Positions 43,901-57,393 of a stretch of 64,000 nucleotides of DNA are shown here, one piece after another. The notes under the pieces were generated by a model that ran no database searches, was not told the origin of the DNA, and saw nothing but the letters and a program-made list of their open reading frames with translations. Made by a program: the position numbers and the translations under genes. Origin of the DNA: Favolaschia claudopus (taxonomy: Eukaryota; Basidiomycota; Agaricomycetes; Agaricales; Mycenaceae); contig JAWWNJ010000119.1 in NCBI GenBank assembly GCA_037176885.1, forward strand, positions 124,001 to 188,000, in the 5' to 3' direction. Positions within the stretch are counted from its first letter, which is position 1; every line of letters begins with the position of its first letter.

Positions 43901-44098
43901 CTACAGTTCGTGTGAGATCGTTCGAATAAAAGTCGGTAAGAGCATAACTTGCCATTCAATGTAAGGAGTTGAATTGATTTCGTTTCCGTTAAAAGTGACT
44001 TGAAAGAGCTTGGGTGGCGTCCAGTAAATATAAGGCCAACCCTCGTAGACGCCGCCCGAATTCGTAACTTCGGCACACGGAAGATGTTGAGCGCTCAC
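43771..44098 (-). other. Possible small reading frame overlapping the OMA1 5' end
   Basis: A frame without an ATG reads NSGGVYEGWPYIYWTPPK and FQVTFNGNEINSTPYIE. It could splice either into the OMA1 presequence frame (GTTATG donor) or, with a GC donor (TG|GCAAGT), into YVSLYKGHAADRSLYRAW, ending at 43771. Both fit splice rules and neither is proven. Confidence 0.3.
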
Positions 44099-44694
44099 CG
44101 CTCAGCGCGGAATACGGTAATACCGGAAAAAGTCGGATCGATACCGCGTTGAACTTCCTTGCGATTGCAGCTGATCGAAGCGAGTCCTGACGATAACAGA
44201 TGTCGCAGGCGAATTGCGGGCATTCAGAGTCCAGACGGTCAACGCCAATCTCAAACTGTTTTGATCATGAATGATTATTAATGTCGGTGGGAGTTTGAAC
44301 TCCGGACTTGCAGCATCCCTAGCTGGTCTGACCCAGGCAAAAAGGGCCGGAAAGGAAAAGTACCCGGTTTATAGGACACGAAACGGACATGGCGGGAGGA
44401 GCAGAAGGGTGACGCGTCACTCTGCCGAGTTTTGGGATGATATCGGCATCTTCCGAACTCATCAAAAATGCCGAAACGGCCTGGCCAACCAAGTCTGCTG
44501 CAGGATACTGCTCACCTGCGTTAATTCCTCACTCGCCTACGCTTCTCAACTTGGATTTTTCATGCCCGCTGAGCAATATTATACATGTACACTATGAATT
44601 TATATTCCCGGTTCTTCCGCCAAAATCCCGTACAAAATACTAAGTACACTTCAAGTCGGTTTCTTCTTCTCTCCCCGAAATCCTGCGTCTTATA
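44099..44694. other. Intergenic region
   Basis: About 600 bp between the OMA1 5' region and the flavoprotein gene's 3' end. No gene or repeat was recognised. Confidence 0.35.
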
Positions 44695-46537
<1,843 letters not shown>

Positions 46538-46673
46538 ACTATGCGTATTGAGGTTCAGCCGGAGGGATGGGGTGAAGAGGCCGAATAGGAAAGCGAGGCG
46601 TAGAGCGGACAGCGTTGTGGGGTGTTGTGGTAGTTTTTGGAATCGGCGAGTGTGGGTGGATCGCGTGATAGTG

Positions 46674-46682
46674 CTTTATAAA
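46674..46682 (-). promoter_or_regulatory. TATA box of the flavoprotein gene
   Basis: Minus strand TTTATAAAGC about 140 bp before the ATG at 46537. Confidence 0.4.
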
Positions 46683-46689
46683 CACGATT

Positions 46690-47271
46690 TCGGGGAGAGG
46701 TTCTCGAGCGGTCGGGCCGAGACGAGACCGGTGAGGTTGGGACAAAGGCTAGAGGATTCGCGAGCGGTCTGTGGCGTAGATGCTCATCGATGGGTTGAAC
46801 AATGAAGGGAAAGTTCTGGGGAGAGTGGTAAGTATGTATCATTATGGCCGTCTGAGGCAGCAGTGTCGTCGTAACGATGGCAAGGATTGGGCAAGGACAG
46901 AGTTGAGATGCCGACTGCCGACGACTGCTGCCGGCACGGAAATCGCCGGTGCGGATCAGCGCGGGCAGAAAATTTTACGGTTCAAGGAAGTGAGTTCCGA
47001 TCGGCTCCAGATAGATGAAAACGGATAGAGCGAGAAGTACCGCAGAATGGAGTAGCAGATTTCTACATCTCGATGAATTTAATGCTTGATTGATCCATAC
47101 TTGATTAGCTAGTGATTGAAACCCGCAATTGTGCGCTCCATAACTTGGCTGTAGAAAATCAACTAGATCATTCATTCAGTATACGAGTTCGAACTTACTG
47201 TATCTCGTCCTTGAATCAAAGCGTGGACAGACTGCCTACAATGTTGTGTAAGTGCTTTCCGTACTGTTGAT
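46690..47271. other. Intergenic region
   Basis: About 580 bp. GCCGAC/GCCGGC words are crowded at 46905-46960, a short patch like the subterminal arrays elsewhere, but without element ends. No gene. Confidence 0.35.
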
Positions 47272-48205
47272 TCAGAAGGATACAGATAAAAACATACGAT
47301 CAATCTCTCCTGCGCGTCTCGCAGCGATGAACGCCTCCGCTCGAGCCCAGAAACCGCCCCCACCTCTCGCACAATCAAACCAATCCGCCACATGATCTGA
47401 ATCCGATCGGATATAGACAAACCGCTCATCCATGGCAAGTCGTCGAATGGGTGTCACATCGATGCTCCGCGATCCGAGAGCAAAAAGCACTATGCACCGG
47501 AGCTGTGGAAGGTGCGCATAGCGCGGATACAGCCCCTCGGCGTAAGTCGCGGAGCTGAACGCGATATGTGTGAGTTGTCTGAGATGAAAGAATTGTGTGC
47601 CTAGGGCAGGCTCGGGTGGGCGGTCCTGGATGTCAAAAAATTCGAGGTGCGTGAGGGTAGGGAAGATGAGCGGTGCCAAAGCAGCGGAGTCAAATTGGGA
47701 GCGCCGATCGAGGGCTTCGATTGAGAGGTGCCGCAGATTGACTAGGGATGCGAGGTCCGCTTGAATACCTTTGAGCCAGAATGAATAGACGTTGGTGATG
47801 TTGGGGCAGCGGGTGATCAGGTGGTGGAGGAAGGAGTCTGCAGGACGATGCGAGGGTATGTCTTCGATGAGGACGTGCTGCACTGAGTTACAGACGAGCG
47901 GATCTCGAGCTTCTAGCGCCGTGCATAGGAAGTCGAATGGGATGGCCGGGAAGCCTGGGGTTGGATGGGTTGCCAAGTATATGATTCGATACAGCAGCGG
48001 TTGGAACCTGAATAATATTGTTGGGGATATCATTATCCTTCATTGAACAAGCGACATACCAAGCTCTGATTCGGTGTGAGACAAGGACAAGAGTAGGAAT
48101 TTGCCCTGGGTTTGCGAGTGCGGCTGTTTCGAATATCAAATGCTCTAAATCTAGCGGTAATCGAGGCTCAAGGCGATCACTATCGGGGTTTCTCCGCAGC
48201 TGCAT
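47272..48205 (-). CDS. F-box-like protein (short mushroom type)
   Basis: ATG at 48205 starts MQLRRNPDSDRLEPRLPLDLEHLIFETAAL; LP.ELE..IFE.AA is the conserved F-box-like opening of this family. One intron (GTATGT...CAG) lies inside SHRIRAW and joins to FQPLLYRIIYLA, as in relatives. The second exon carries Leu-rich segments: VQHVLIEDIPSH, CPNITNVYSFWLKG, LVNLRHLSIEAL, FPTLTHLEFFDI and LPQLRCIVLFAL. It ends RMFLSVSF. About 295 residues. Likely a protein-interaction receptor; partner unknown. Confidence 0.7.
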
Positions 48206-48859
48206 CCTTGGAAGTGATTCTACAGGAGTTAATCTGAGAAGTAGCCGAGTAAGCTGCAGCCAACGTTGGAGGGAGAAGGAGAGAAATAAATCCACGTGAT
48301 GCAAATCAACGCGTCCAAATATTTGGCTCTTTGGTGTTGTTGTGACTTTGATTCTCTATGCTTCTCTTCCTCGCACCACGTCCTAACAACATCTGCCATG
48401 TTCAACTTACTGGGGCAAAGTAAATCATGGTTAGGTGCTACCTCCAGGGTCCGTCTCTCTCTCAATTGCTTCGGGCTTCGTGGCAAACTGTGCAGGTCAG
48501 ATTACAGCCTACAACTTGATCGGGATTCGGTATCGCTGGCGTTGAAGTGATTCACTTCTTACCCGTCGGAAGGTTGATTGAGGTAAGGCTTCAAGTTTGT
48601 CTCGTTCACAAATCTACCTGAACATGCCGCAACTTTCCAAGTAAAGATCGGCTCAATGAACTGCAAGATAAGGCTATCATTGACTTGCGAAGCCTACCCG
48701 CTTGAAGAAGACGGAATACACGGGACACCATGAGAAGCTCGATAGCTGGACCACATGATGCAGGTTTATCTCGCAGTGGTTCTCCCATGATCTCATGTCG
48801 CGGCTATCTCAGAAGAAAACCTCTCTATCGTTAGATCATTGCGCTCCTCATCTCCAAAC
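48206..48859. other. Intergenic region between divergent genes
   Basis: About 650 bp separating the F-box-like gene (-) from the transporter (+). No gene, and no clear TATA box. Confidence 0.35.
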
Positions 48860-51047
48860 ATGACCGTCGACGAGCTCAAGAAAACCGAGGACCAGACTTC
48901 CTCGCAGGACGGTGAAGATGTGGTTGTCAAATACAAGCCGGATACGGAGGAGGAGGTGGCTGTTTCAAGTATCTATAGCGTCGGTGCCCAGATTGCTCAA
49001 GAACGCGATCACCCGATACGATACAGGTCTTGTAGTTGGCAGAAGGTGCGGCAGCAAACACTATCCTCCGAAAACTTACCAGTCGCCGACTGCATCTCTT
49101 AGACAACCGCGCTCTTGATGTCTGAATACATCTGCCTCGCTATCCTGTCCTTTCCTCAGTCCGTATTAATTTGTTTCCCTCCATCGTAGTCACTAACTTC
49201 ATTTGCTACACTGCTTCAGGTCTTTCTCAATCCTCGGCATGGCCCCAGCCGTAATCGTAACCATCGCAGTCGCAGCCTCCGTCCAATACACCTCCTACAT
49301 CCTCTGGAAATTCTGCCTCAAACACCCAGAAGTCCGCGACGTCTGCGATATCGGCCGCATCATCTTTGGCGGGTCGGACTGGGGATACAATTTCACAGCA
49401 GTGATGTTCATACTGAACAATACCTTCATTCAAGGTGTGCTCGCTCTTCTTTCTCTTCTCCTCTGAGAATTCTTTCTCTGGCTCTCGTATTTTCTTCATC
49501 CCTGATTAATATTCTCAAACTGACTCCCATCCCTCGTATCATAGGCTTCCACTGCCTCGTCGGCGCCAAACTCCTCAACACCCTAACAAACGCCTCCCAA
49601 TGCACCATCCTCTTCAGCTTCATCTCAGCCCTCATCTGCTTCCTCGTCAGCCTCCCGCGCACCCTAAATTTCCTGGGCGGCCTCGGCACGTTCAGCGCCC
49701 TCATGATGAGTGTGGCGATCCTCCTGGCGCTTGTGTTCTCTGGAATTCAACCGCATCCGGAGGGATTCACGCTGGATTTGGGGGAGGCGATTGTGAGGGC
49801 GTGGCCGGTGCCTGGTACGGGTTTCGTTTTAGGTGCGTGCGTTGGTAGTATGATATTCAATCTGATGATGATATTTCGTATGTATTGTGAACAACTTCCG
49901 TTTGCAGGTATGGGAGCGTTCTTGAACATCACGTTCACCTTTGTAGGGCAAATCACGCTTCCTTCGGTGCGTTTCGTTTTCTTTTTCTCTCACAAAATCC
50001 ACCTTTGCTTCTCTTTCTCTTTGGGGAATTGAATCGACTTTTTTTTCAAGATCGTCGCTGAAATGAAGGAACCACGTCAATTCCTCAAACGTACGTACGT
50101 TCACATTTTTGCCTTCCTACATACTGACCCGAACTCAATGCTCCTTGGGCACACAGCGCTCACTCTATCAACCATCGCCGGAACCGTCGTCTACACCCTC
50201 ACCGGCGCAATCATGTACCACTTCGTCGGCAACCAGTACATGACCGCACCCGCGCTCGCCTCTCTCTTGCCTCTATACAAAAAGATCACGTTCTGCTTTG
50301 CTATCCCAACGATCTTCTATCTCGGGACTCTGTATTGCGTGCGTCTCCTCCTCAAACCTTTTCCTTTTTCTACTACCCTCATATCATAATCTGATCTCTA
50401 TTCACCCTTGACAATCCTCTTCCTTTAATTTTCATACTTACCCACCCTTACCCACTCCACTAACTGCGCAGTCCGTGACCACGCGCTTCATATTCTTCCG
50501 CATCTACGCCCACTCCAAACACCGCTACACAAACACCTTCCAAGCGTGGTTCACCTGGGGCGGTATCATGGCCATATCGTGGATCCTGGCTTTCCTTATC
50601 GCGGAGATGATCCCGTTTTTCAGCGATATGTTGTCGCTCATGAGTGCCTTGTTCGGTAAGTCAAGTATCTTTTCTGTGTTTCTTTCTTTCGTTTTTTCGA
50701 TATCAACTCTCTTCTTTAAATTTGTGACTCATTTCCAAAAGACGGCTGGTTCGGATTCATCTACTGGGCCCTATGCTACCTCACTCTCTACCCGCCCTCT
50801 GAACGCTGGAAAGGTTATCGCCGCTCCGCCGAGACCATTCTTAACTACTTCCTTGTCGCGGTGGGGAGTTTTATGACCGTGGCTGGGACGTATGTGAGTC
50901 ACACCTTGATTTTATCTTATTTGATTCGTTTCGATTGAGGTGATACTGATGCTGATGCACGGAAAGGTGTCGATCCAATCCATCATCGACTCGTACAAAA
51001 CCTCGACAGTTGGAGGTGTGTTTTCTTGTGTGAGTAATGGCGTGTAG
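48860..51047 (+). CDS. Amino-acid transporter, AAAP family
   Basis: Proton-coupled amino-acid transporter of the plasma membrane or vacuole. ATG at 48860 gives an acidic cytosolic head (MTVDELKKTEDQTSSQDGED), then about eleven membrane helices over ten or so exons. Diagnostic pieces: LLMSEYICLAILSFPQSFSI (helix 1 with the S.P..F pattern), LGMAPAVIVTIAVAASVQYT, VMFILNNTFIQGFHCLVG and CTILFSFISALICFLVSLPR. Then SALMMSVAILLALVFSGIQ, the helix-6/7 loop GMGAFLNITFTFVGQITLPS followed by VAEMKEPRQFLK, TLSTIAGTVVYTLTGAIMYH and FIYWALCYLTLYPPSERW. This matches fungal Mtr-like neutral amino-acid permeases. About 470 residues, complete. No nitrogen-regulatory GATA cluster was checked. Confidence 0.85.
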
Positions 51048-51945
51048 GCAATGCATTGGGTACTAGGCACTGAGATGCAAGCTGATTGTTACTGCTACGA
51101 TCAATTTCACGCGGCAGATTTTATTTACCTGCCACTCCGCCCATTCGCAGATTTCCAGCATCGAAGGGCAAGTTGAATTTTAGCGTGAATTTTTGTCGAA
51201 TTCCAACCCTCGGACTTTCGGCCGAATAACCCCGAAACGCTGCTGTGACTACGTGTGACGCCGTGACGTTCACCTCTAACCAGTGACCAGCAGTGACCAT
51301 GTTGAAAGGCCGGATATAGCGGTAAAGTAATTGCTAAACTCACTTTCACCTCCCCCCTTGCTGAAGTTTCGAATTCACGAGCTTCAAATCTCGGTGCTGC
51401 GCCGACTCGGCGCCGGTAACGATCTCGAGCCGATGATTCAAGTTTGCGCCCGAATGTCAAAGTTGACTGAAACTGCCTTTGTGGTGAGCAAATCTTCCAA
51501 GACGATTCTGCATTTCAGATGTCTGATAGGCTATTCACTCATACGACTCGCGAGTTCACCACCACCACATCAGGCACGATCAATCACTTTGCATTCACGT
51601 GTTTTTCTGAAAGCATTTCAGAATCATGGAGTCTAGTTAACGGGAAAGCACGTTTTCGAGGAGTGCTTACAGCGCTTTGTGTAACAATTTGGGCTTGCTA
51701 CGCCGGTATAATCAAGCGATTAACGAAAATTCAACAAATAAAGTAAGTGTGCAACTCCCAACTGCCGACGTCAACGGATCATCACTCGCTACACACTCGG
51801 TTACAAGATTGATTTATTGCTTTTTCTTGGCCGGTAAGTACCTCGAGTTCTCTCCACCCCCACTCTTTCTCCATCGTTTCCGCCTCCCTCGCGCCTTGGG
51901 CTGGTGCTACCACTCCTCTCTTCGCCTCCCTGTTCCCCCTCCACC
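51048..51945. other. Intergenic region
   Basis: About 900 bp; no supported gene. Open frames on both strands are short and motif-free. Confidence 0.35.
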
Positions 51946-54154
51946 ATGTCCATGACATCCCAAGCTCACGACGCATCCGACCCCGAAGTGCTTCAAGTCC
52001 TCATAGACGCACGGACGACCAACTCCATGATCGGTGTGCCTTATGTCCTCTTCATCTTCATTCAATATAATATCTCACTTATTATTTCGTCTTTCTGTCG
52101 ATGATATTTAGTCGCTGCTCTGTCAGTTGTCGCGTGCGTCTCTTTCGTCATCTAAATCATAACAATCCAACTCAGACTGAAGGATCTCTCAAATTGTAGC
52201 TGGGACCATCTGATAACATTCCAAGACGAGGTGGGTTCGGAAGTTCGCGATCTATGCGTATGTTCAAGCGGAATTAGGTGGAGCACATGTGGAAAAGCAG
52301 TTGGCATACTACCAATGTTGTTTATGTGCGTCACACACTCCCTTTTGTATGTTCATATGCTAATTTCGCCGTACCGCCAGCTATGGGTGTGTTCTCTCAG
52401 CATACTCTTCGGCGGAAACATCAATCCGCATCTACAGAACCGATATTTTACTCTCATAGCTTTATTGTGCGTCTGCCTCCCGTATGCAGGTCAGCAAATT
52501 CACATCTCATCCTTCCTTCAGAGTCGACGCAATTGGTACGCATGATCTCCCTGTCCCAGCGACACAGCAAGAACTCATCACGAAATGAAGTAATGCTAAG
52601 CCCATATAAATCCGATGCCGTGCGCTATGTTCTTGGGTGTTCGTTTGATTGTTCTCTAATGACTCGTCCAGGCGTCAGTGTTCCGCTTCTCATTCCTCAT
52701 TCAACGGAAGGCTAACCCAGGAGCCGTGGGCTCACAAAGATGTATAAGATACTTCAATGTGCGCCAGTTTCCTCATCCTTCTTCAATCCCTGAATTATTT
52801 GGAACAGACGGAGGCGGTGTCGAGTACTATGATTCTAGCCACGGTGGACTTCATTTTGGTGCTACGGTACGTTGCGAAGATTCATTCATTCATTCGCCCT
52901 TCCCTCTATGGGATATGCTAACTCATATCCTCTCAGGGTGTGGCTCCTCTACGAAAAAGCACGATGGCTGTTATACGTTTTAGTTCCAATGATTGGCCGT
53001 ACGTCCCATCTGCTCTCTCTGTCTTCTATGGAGTCTCAGCGTCTCGCGCATAGTTGAAATCTTAACGATGTCAGTTCAACTATACCTGATTCACGCGAAT
53101 GGAAGCTGAGATTTTCCGCAGGGCCCTAGTTTCGCATTTTACGATATACACAACGAAATGTACGTTCCCATTCGCTCTATTGGTGATCTATTTCATCGTT
53201 GAATATGGGCAAAGTTTTCTGGCCGATTGGGTGCGCGTCTGTAATGTTGATCAATTAAGGTGACATTGACCATCGAGTTCCTTGTCAAGGTGGCCATTGA
53301 CGGGATGCTATCCACTCGGTATGTTGGTTTTTCTTGGTCTTCCTCTTCTTCCGCGGGTCTCCATTATCTCTAACGAAACACGTTGTCCCAGGTCTCGTTC
53401 CCCGATATTTTACATTCTATTCCTTGCCAGTGTTGATCGTCGTAAGTCCTCTCTCGTTTCGACATACCGTCACCTCTACTCCTTCCGCTCGTCTCTGCTA
53501 TATTGCTCTGACACACTTTGCAATTCGCAGTCGGCCACGATGTTCATCTTGACAGTTTACAAATGCGGAAAAACCCTGCTCATCCACGGACGCACGCGAG
53601 CCCGCATGCCGATCTATAGTCTGTTTCTGAGAGACGGGGTGTTTTGGTTTGTTGCAATTTTCGGTGAATTTGCAAATCGAGTATGTACGCCTTGAAGAAG
53701 CGCTAACACAGAACCTAGCGACATTCCTTCCCGAAGTCGTGATATGGGCGGCAGCAAGGCAATCACTGGCGGAATTGATGATAGCGTGCGTCTTGGTTTT
53801 CTGTTTTCGAACTTTGCTGAAAGACGATCTACAGTCCTGGGCTCGCGTAAGTGCTCAATGCGTCGCTCATTTGTTTCATTGATCACCGAGTCTCTCACAT
53901 TCGCCGACAGCGTGACCTCTATCATCGGCTCCCGCGTTCTGCTCAACATCAAGCGTCTCGCACCTGTGGAATCCACCGCCCTCCCCACCACCACCACCAC
54001 CCCATATACAGATCCATCGGAGCGGGAGCCAATGACGACTATAGAACTCGATACTATCGATTATCCGTCAAGAATTCCGTGGACTACAGTTGGCAGCATT
54101 CCTGGTACGACTGTGAATGACGGTGTTCAAAGTCAGTCGACGGGGTGGCGTTAA
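51946..54154 (+). CDS. DUF6533 seven-helix membrane protein
   Basis: Mushroom-specific integral membrane family; function unknown. ATG at 51946. Many short exons assemble as ARTTNSMIVAALSVVAWDHL (helix 1), then the DUF6533 signature ITFQDEVEHMWKSSWH and NRYFTLIALL. Relatives read LT..DE...W...W and LNRY. Then STMILATVDFILVLRVWLLY, EKARWLLYVLVPMI, RYFTFYSLPVLIVSATMFIL, TVYKCGKTLL, YSLFLRDGVFWFVAIF and LAELMIAPGLAVTSIIGSRV, ending the core with LLNIK. LFLRDG and the final G.R.LLN.K are hallmark motifs. A cytosolic tail of about 65 residues is Thr/Pro/Glu-rich. The exons between 52450 and 52760 are the least certain. Confidence 0.75.
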
Positions 54155-54531
54155 ATTTAAATTTGTGTATTTCTAGACTTCTGTAAAAACTGCGTTACAA
54201 AGCTGGCTCGATTGGGGATCTGAACTCGGAGGGATTCTCAAGGTGCGTCGCAGCATCCTCTATGGCTTGTCCTTTTGTTCTCTATTCCTTGATCCTTCCG
54301 CCATCTCTTCGCTGGTCCGACTTGTGCTGCCAGCTCTGATCCCTGACTCATGGTTTGCAATGCGAGCAACGTCCGAGTCCTTGAAAGTTCTGCCATTGGT
54401 CTACCACTTGTCGAAGAACAAATTTCCAGCGCAGAAGATAAGTTGCGTTTTCTACTATGTATGCCATTCTAACGATCCCCCTACGTCCAGCCAAAAAAAC
54501 CCTGAAAATTGTAATCACATCCTCCTCAAAC
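54155..54531. other. Gap between convergent genes
   Basis: About 380 bp between the ends of the DUF6533 gene (+) and the second P450 (-). Nothing recognised. Confidence 0.35.
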
Positions 54532-56398
54532 TCAAGAATCTCGTCTCTTGATTCCCACGTCGCATCGAACCGGCTTCCGGATGAATCCTTCACATGTTGC
54601 GATCTGCAATCGCAACGTCAGATTCAACTGGGAAACCAACAATTCTGTGAAGTGACGCACAGATTTCTCCGGTTCAGCCAAAACGAAGTGATATCGGCGG
54701 AACAGAGTCGCAGCAAACAGCATAAGTTCAAGCAATGCCAGATTCCGTCCAACACAACCTCTAAAATCAGGGACGGTTTAGTTATCGTCCGAATATGCAC
54801 CAGTCAACTGACCGAGATCCCGTGGAAAACGGATTGAACGCCTTCAACATCGCTGGCAACTTGTCGTTCGCATCGAGCCAACGTTCGGGGCGGAAGACAT
54901 CTGCGTCATGACCCCAGATTTCAGGATCGCGATGGACTGTGTAGGCGGGTACGCCCACTACCGATCTCGCTGGGAAAAAATGGCCGCAGATAGTCAGACC
55001 ACCTTGTGCAACAGGTCAGCATGCGTGAGGGCTAAACTTTTGACCATGGCTTTCTCACCTTCTGGCACAATACGCGGGAGCCCTAACCCTACTGTGGAAT
55101 GGACACGCATTCCCTCGTTGATGCATGCTTCGAGGTATGGGAGGTGTTTTATCTGTTCGTACGTTGCTGTGGGTTCATCGACGGTGCAAACATATTCATC
55201 TAGTTCTTCCTGCAGGCGCGACTGGACGGAGGGATTTGCGGCGATATGGTGGATGATGGCGGTTATTGAGCTAGTCGGGAGTGTCAGCGTCAATAAAATG
55301 AAGATTTGGGGTATAACACACTTGGCTGTCGTATCCGACCCGGCAAGAATGAAACTCTGCGCTTCCACGGTGAGTTCCTTCCTATCTAAAAGCTCTCCGC
55401 GATCGTCTGACCCGAGCTGAAGCTGGCTGAGAAGGTCCACGCGATCTACCGGCACCGCGAGACGCTTCGACACCGCGACAATCGCCATCCCCGTCAACTC
55501 AGGTGTGCTCTGTGCACGAGCGCGATACCACGGAAGCTGCGCCGCGAACGGTCTTGACCACGCCGGTAGCACACCCATCGCCGCTGCGTACTCGCCTCGG
55601 CCGTTAAGCACCGCGATAGCGGGTATGTGGGTAACTTCGGGGTTCGCGAACTCAAGGTCAGTGAAGCTCGTGCTTTTGGCAGGGATAGGCGCAGCGTCGT
55701 GGGCAGATGTGATCATGCCGAATGAGGTACCCAGAGCGAGGTCCCCGATGGTGTCAAAAGCGAGATAGTTCATCCATGGGAAGCAATTCAGCCAAAGACG
55801 GCCGTTATGCCCTCTCCAGCCACCTTCCCCCTCGGACCCAGACATCCCCTTGACCGCACCGTCGTACAGACGATCCCATTGCCCAAGAAGGAGGGCGATG
55901 TGTCGCCGAATGTGGGTCTCGAGTTCGAGGACACTCTTGTGCGAGAAGGCGTGGGAGACGATCTTGCGTTTACGGGCGTGTTGGGCGCGATCGCGAGTAT
56001 TGAACATCGAGCAGTCGATTGAGACAAATTCGTCGTACAGCGAAGACTTCAGAGCTCCATTTCCGTGGCCGTAGACAACGGCAAAAGCGTCGGCATCGGC
56101 GATGGAGACCTCTGCGGGAGATATTCTGACTATGGGGCCTGAATCTCTGACATCAATCGGTGCATAGAACGAGGTGAGTGTACCACGCACCGTATCTCCT
56201 ATGCAGCTCATGGATTACTTCGCTTCGGTGCCCTTGCTTTGCGACCCAACCCAGCCACGCAGAGGAGAATTTGGCCCAACATGGTCCGGGATGCTGGCGA
56301 AGGCCATACGGATCCACCATATAGACCAAAATATGGACGAGGACGACGGCAGCTGGGAGAAGGAGGAATGTCGCGACGCAGTACTGCAGGTAAGTCAT
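54532..56398 (-). CDS. Cytochrome P450 monooxygenase (second)
   Basis: ER-anchored haem monooxygenase, substrate unknown. ATG at 56398 gives the anchor CVATFLLLPAAVVLVHILVY and the proline-rich RQHPGPCWAKFS. An intron (GTGCGT...CAG) restores RRYGPIVRISPAEVS. One very long exon follows with HARKRKIVSHAFSHKSVLEL (C-helix), FPWMNYLAFDTIGDLALG, and the I-helix LTVEAQSFILAGSDTTA. The K-helix ExxR is NEGMRVHS, then GLGLPRIVPEGG across an intron, GHFFPARSVVGVPAYTVHRD, DVFRPERW and the haem loop FNPFSTGSRGCVGRNLALLE. It ends GIKRRDS. Exon-poor structure compared with the first P450 and a different haem loop show they are distant paralogues. About 540 residues, full length. Confidence 0.88.
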
Positions 56399-57393
56399 CT
56401 CGGGGGAGGTTATAAGAGCGGTATGCCCCTCCGCTCCCTCAAATAGAATAGACTGTAATGAGACTTTTGGGGATTTAGGGGCAGAAAGGTGTCAGTCTCA
56501 CTCCTCAAGGCATTTTAACTCTCGATCACCTTTGCCCCGGCCGTTTTGCCAATTACTTCGTGTGTTCCGTCTTCCTTTTTTCAGTCGATCACCACGCGAC
56601 AGAGGAAAATTCTCATTCGTCATGTCCTCAGGTGAACATCCGGGACCCCGTCATACCATATGCTCATGAGCATTGACGGGACTATTTTTTGACCTCCCGG
56701 GTCATGCCGTCTCTTGGCTCCGGAGCCAACCCGCCGCCGTGTAACCCTGGGACGTATTCTTGGTGAGTGTTTCTTCAGTTTTTTGCGCGGCCAATCCTTT
56801 GCGTGGCACTTCTCCCAGTCAGTTTTGCAGGTTCATGACTCAGGATTCCGGAGGGCGACAGTATCATGATAAGGCAGCAGGCTGTTCATGAGAGACGGAG
56901 TGACGTTTGCAACTCTTTGTGATTCTTGTGAACCCATTTTTCGTCGAGGTGGAGCCTGGTGAAGCCGGCGTTCAGCGACCGGTACAACGGAAGGAAGGGA
57001 AAGAAAAACAGATCATTATCAGCAAATTATCAGCCAAATATTTCGGTGTTGATTTCGCATCACGTGGTGAATTTCTCTCTCTCCCTTTTTCTTCGCCCTT
57101 TCTCGGTCTCACTCCTGCTTGACTATCCAATATACTGATAGGTGTCATCCGGTTCCAAGATTTTATTTGATCGCCCGACTGCAGTCTGCAGTGGCGTTCG
57201 ATCATCCCGTCGATTGCCCAGCGAAGAAGACTCGACTGGGAAATTGCCGTGTCTTCAGTTTCCGAAGCGGAAAGCTGCATTCTAATCACAACCAATCTAC
57301 AACGAAATCCATATAAACCTATCCCTAGCCCAAACATTGATAAATTTCTCCCATCAACACGTACAACCTTGTTTCCTTTCCATCCATATCTAC
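56399..57393. other. Intergenic region
   Basis: About 1.0 kb. A TTATAA word lies just upstream of the P450 start. No gene or element ends were recognised. Confidence 0.35.
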
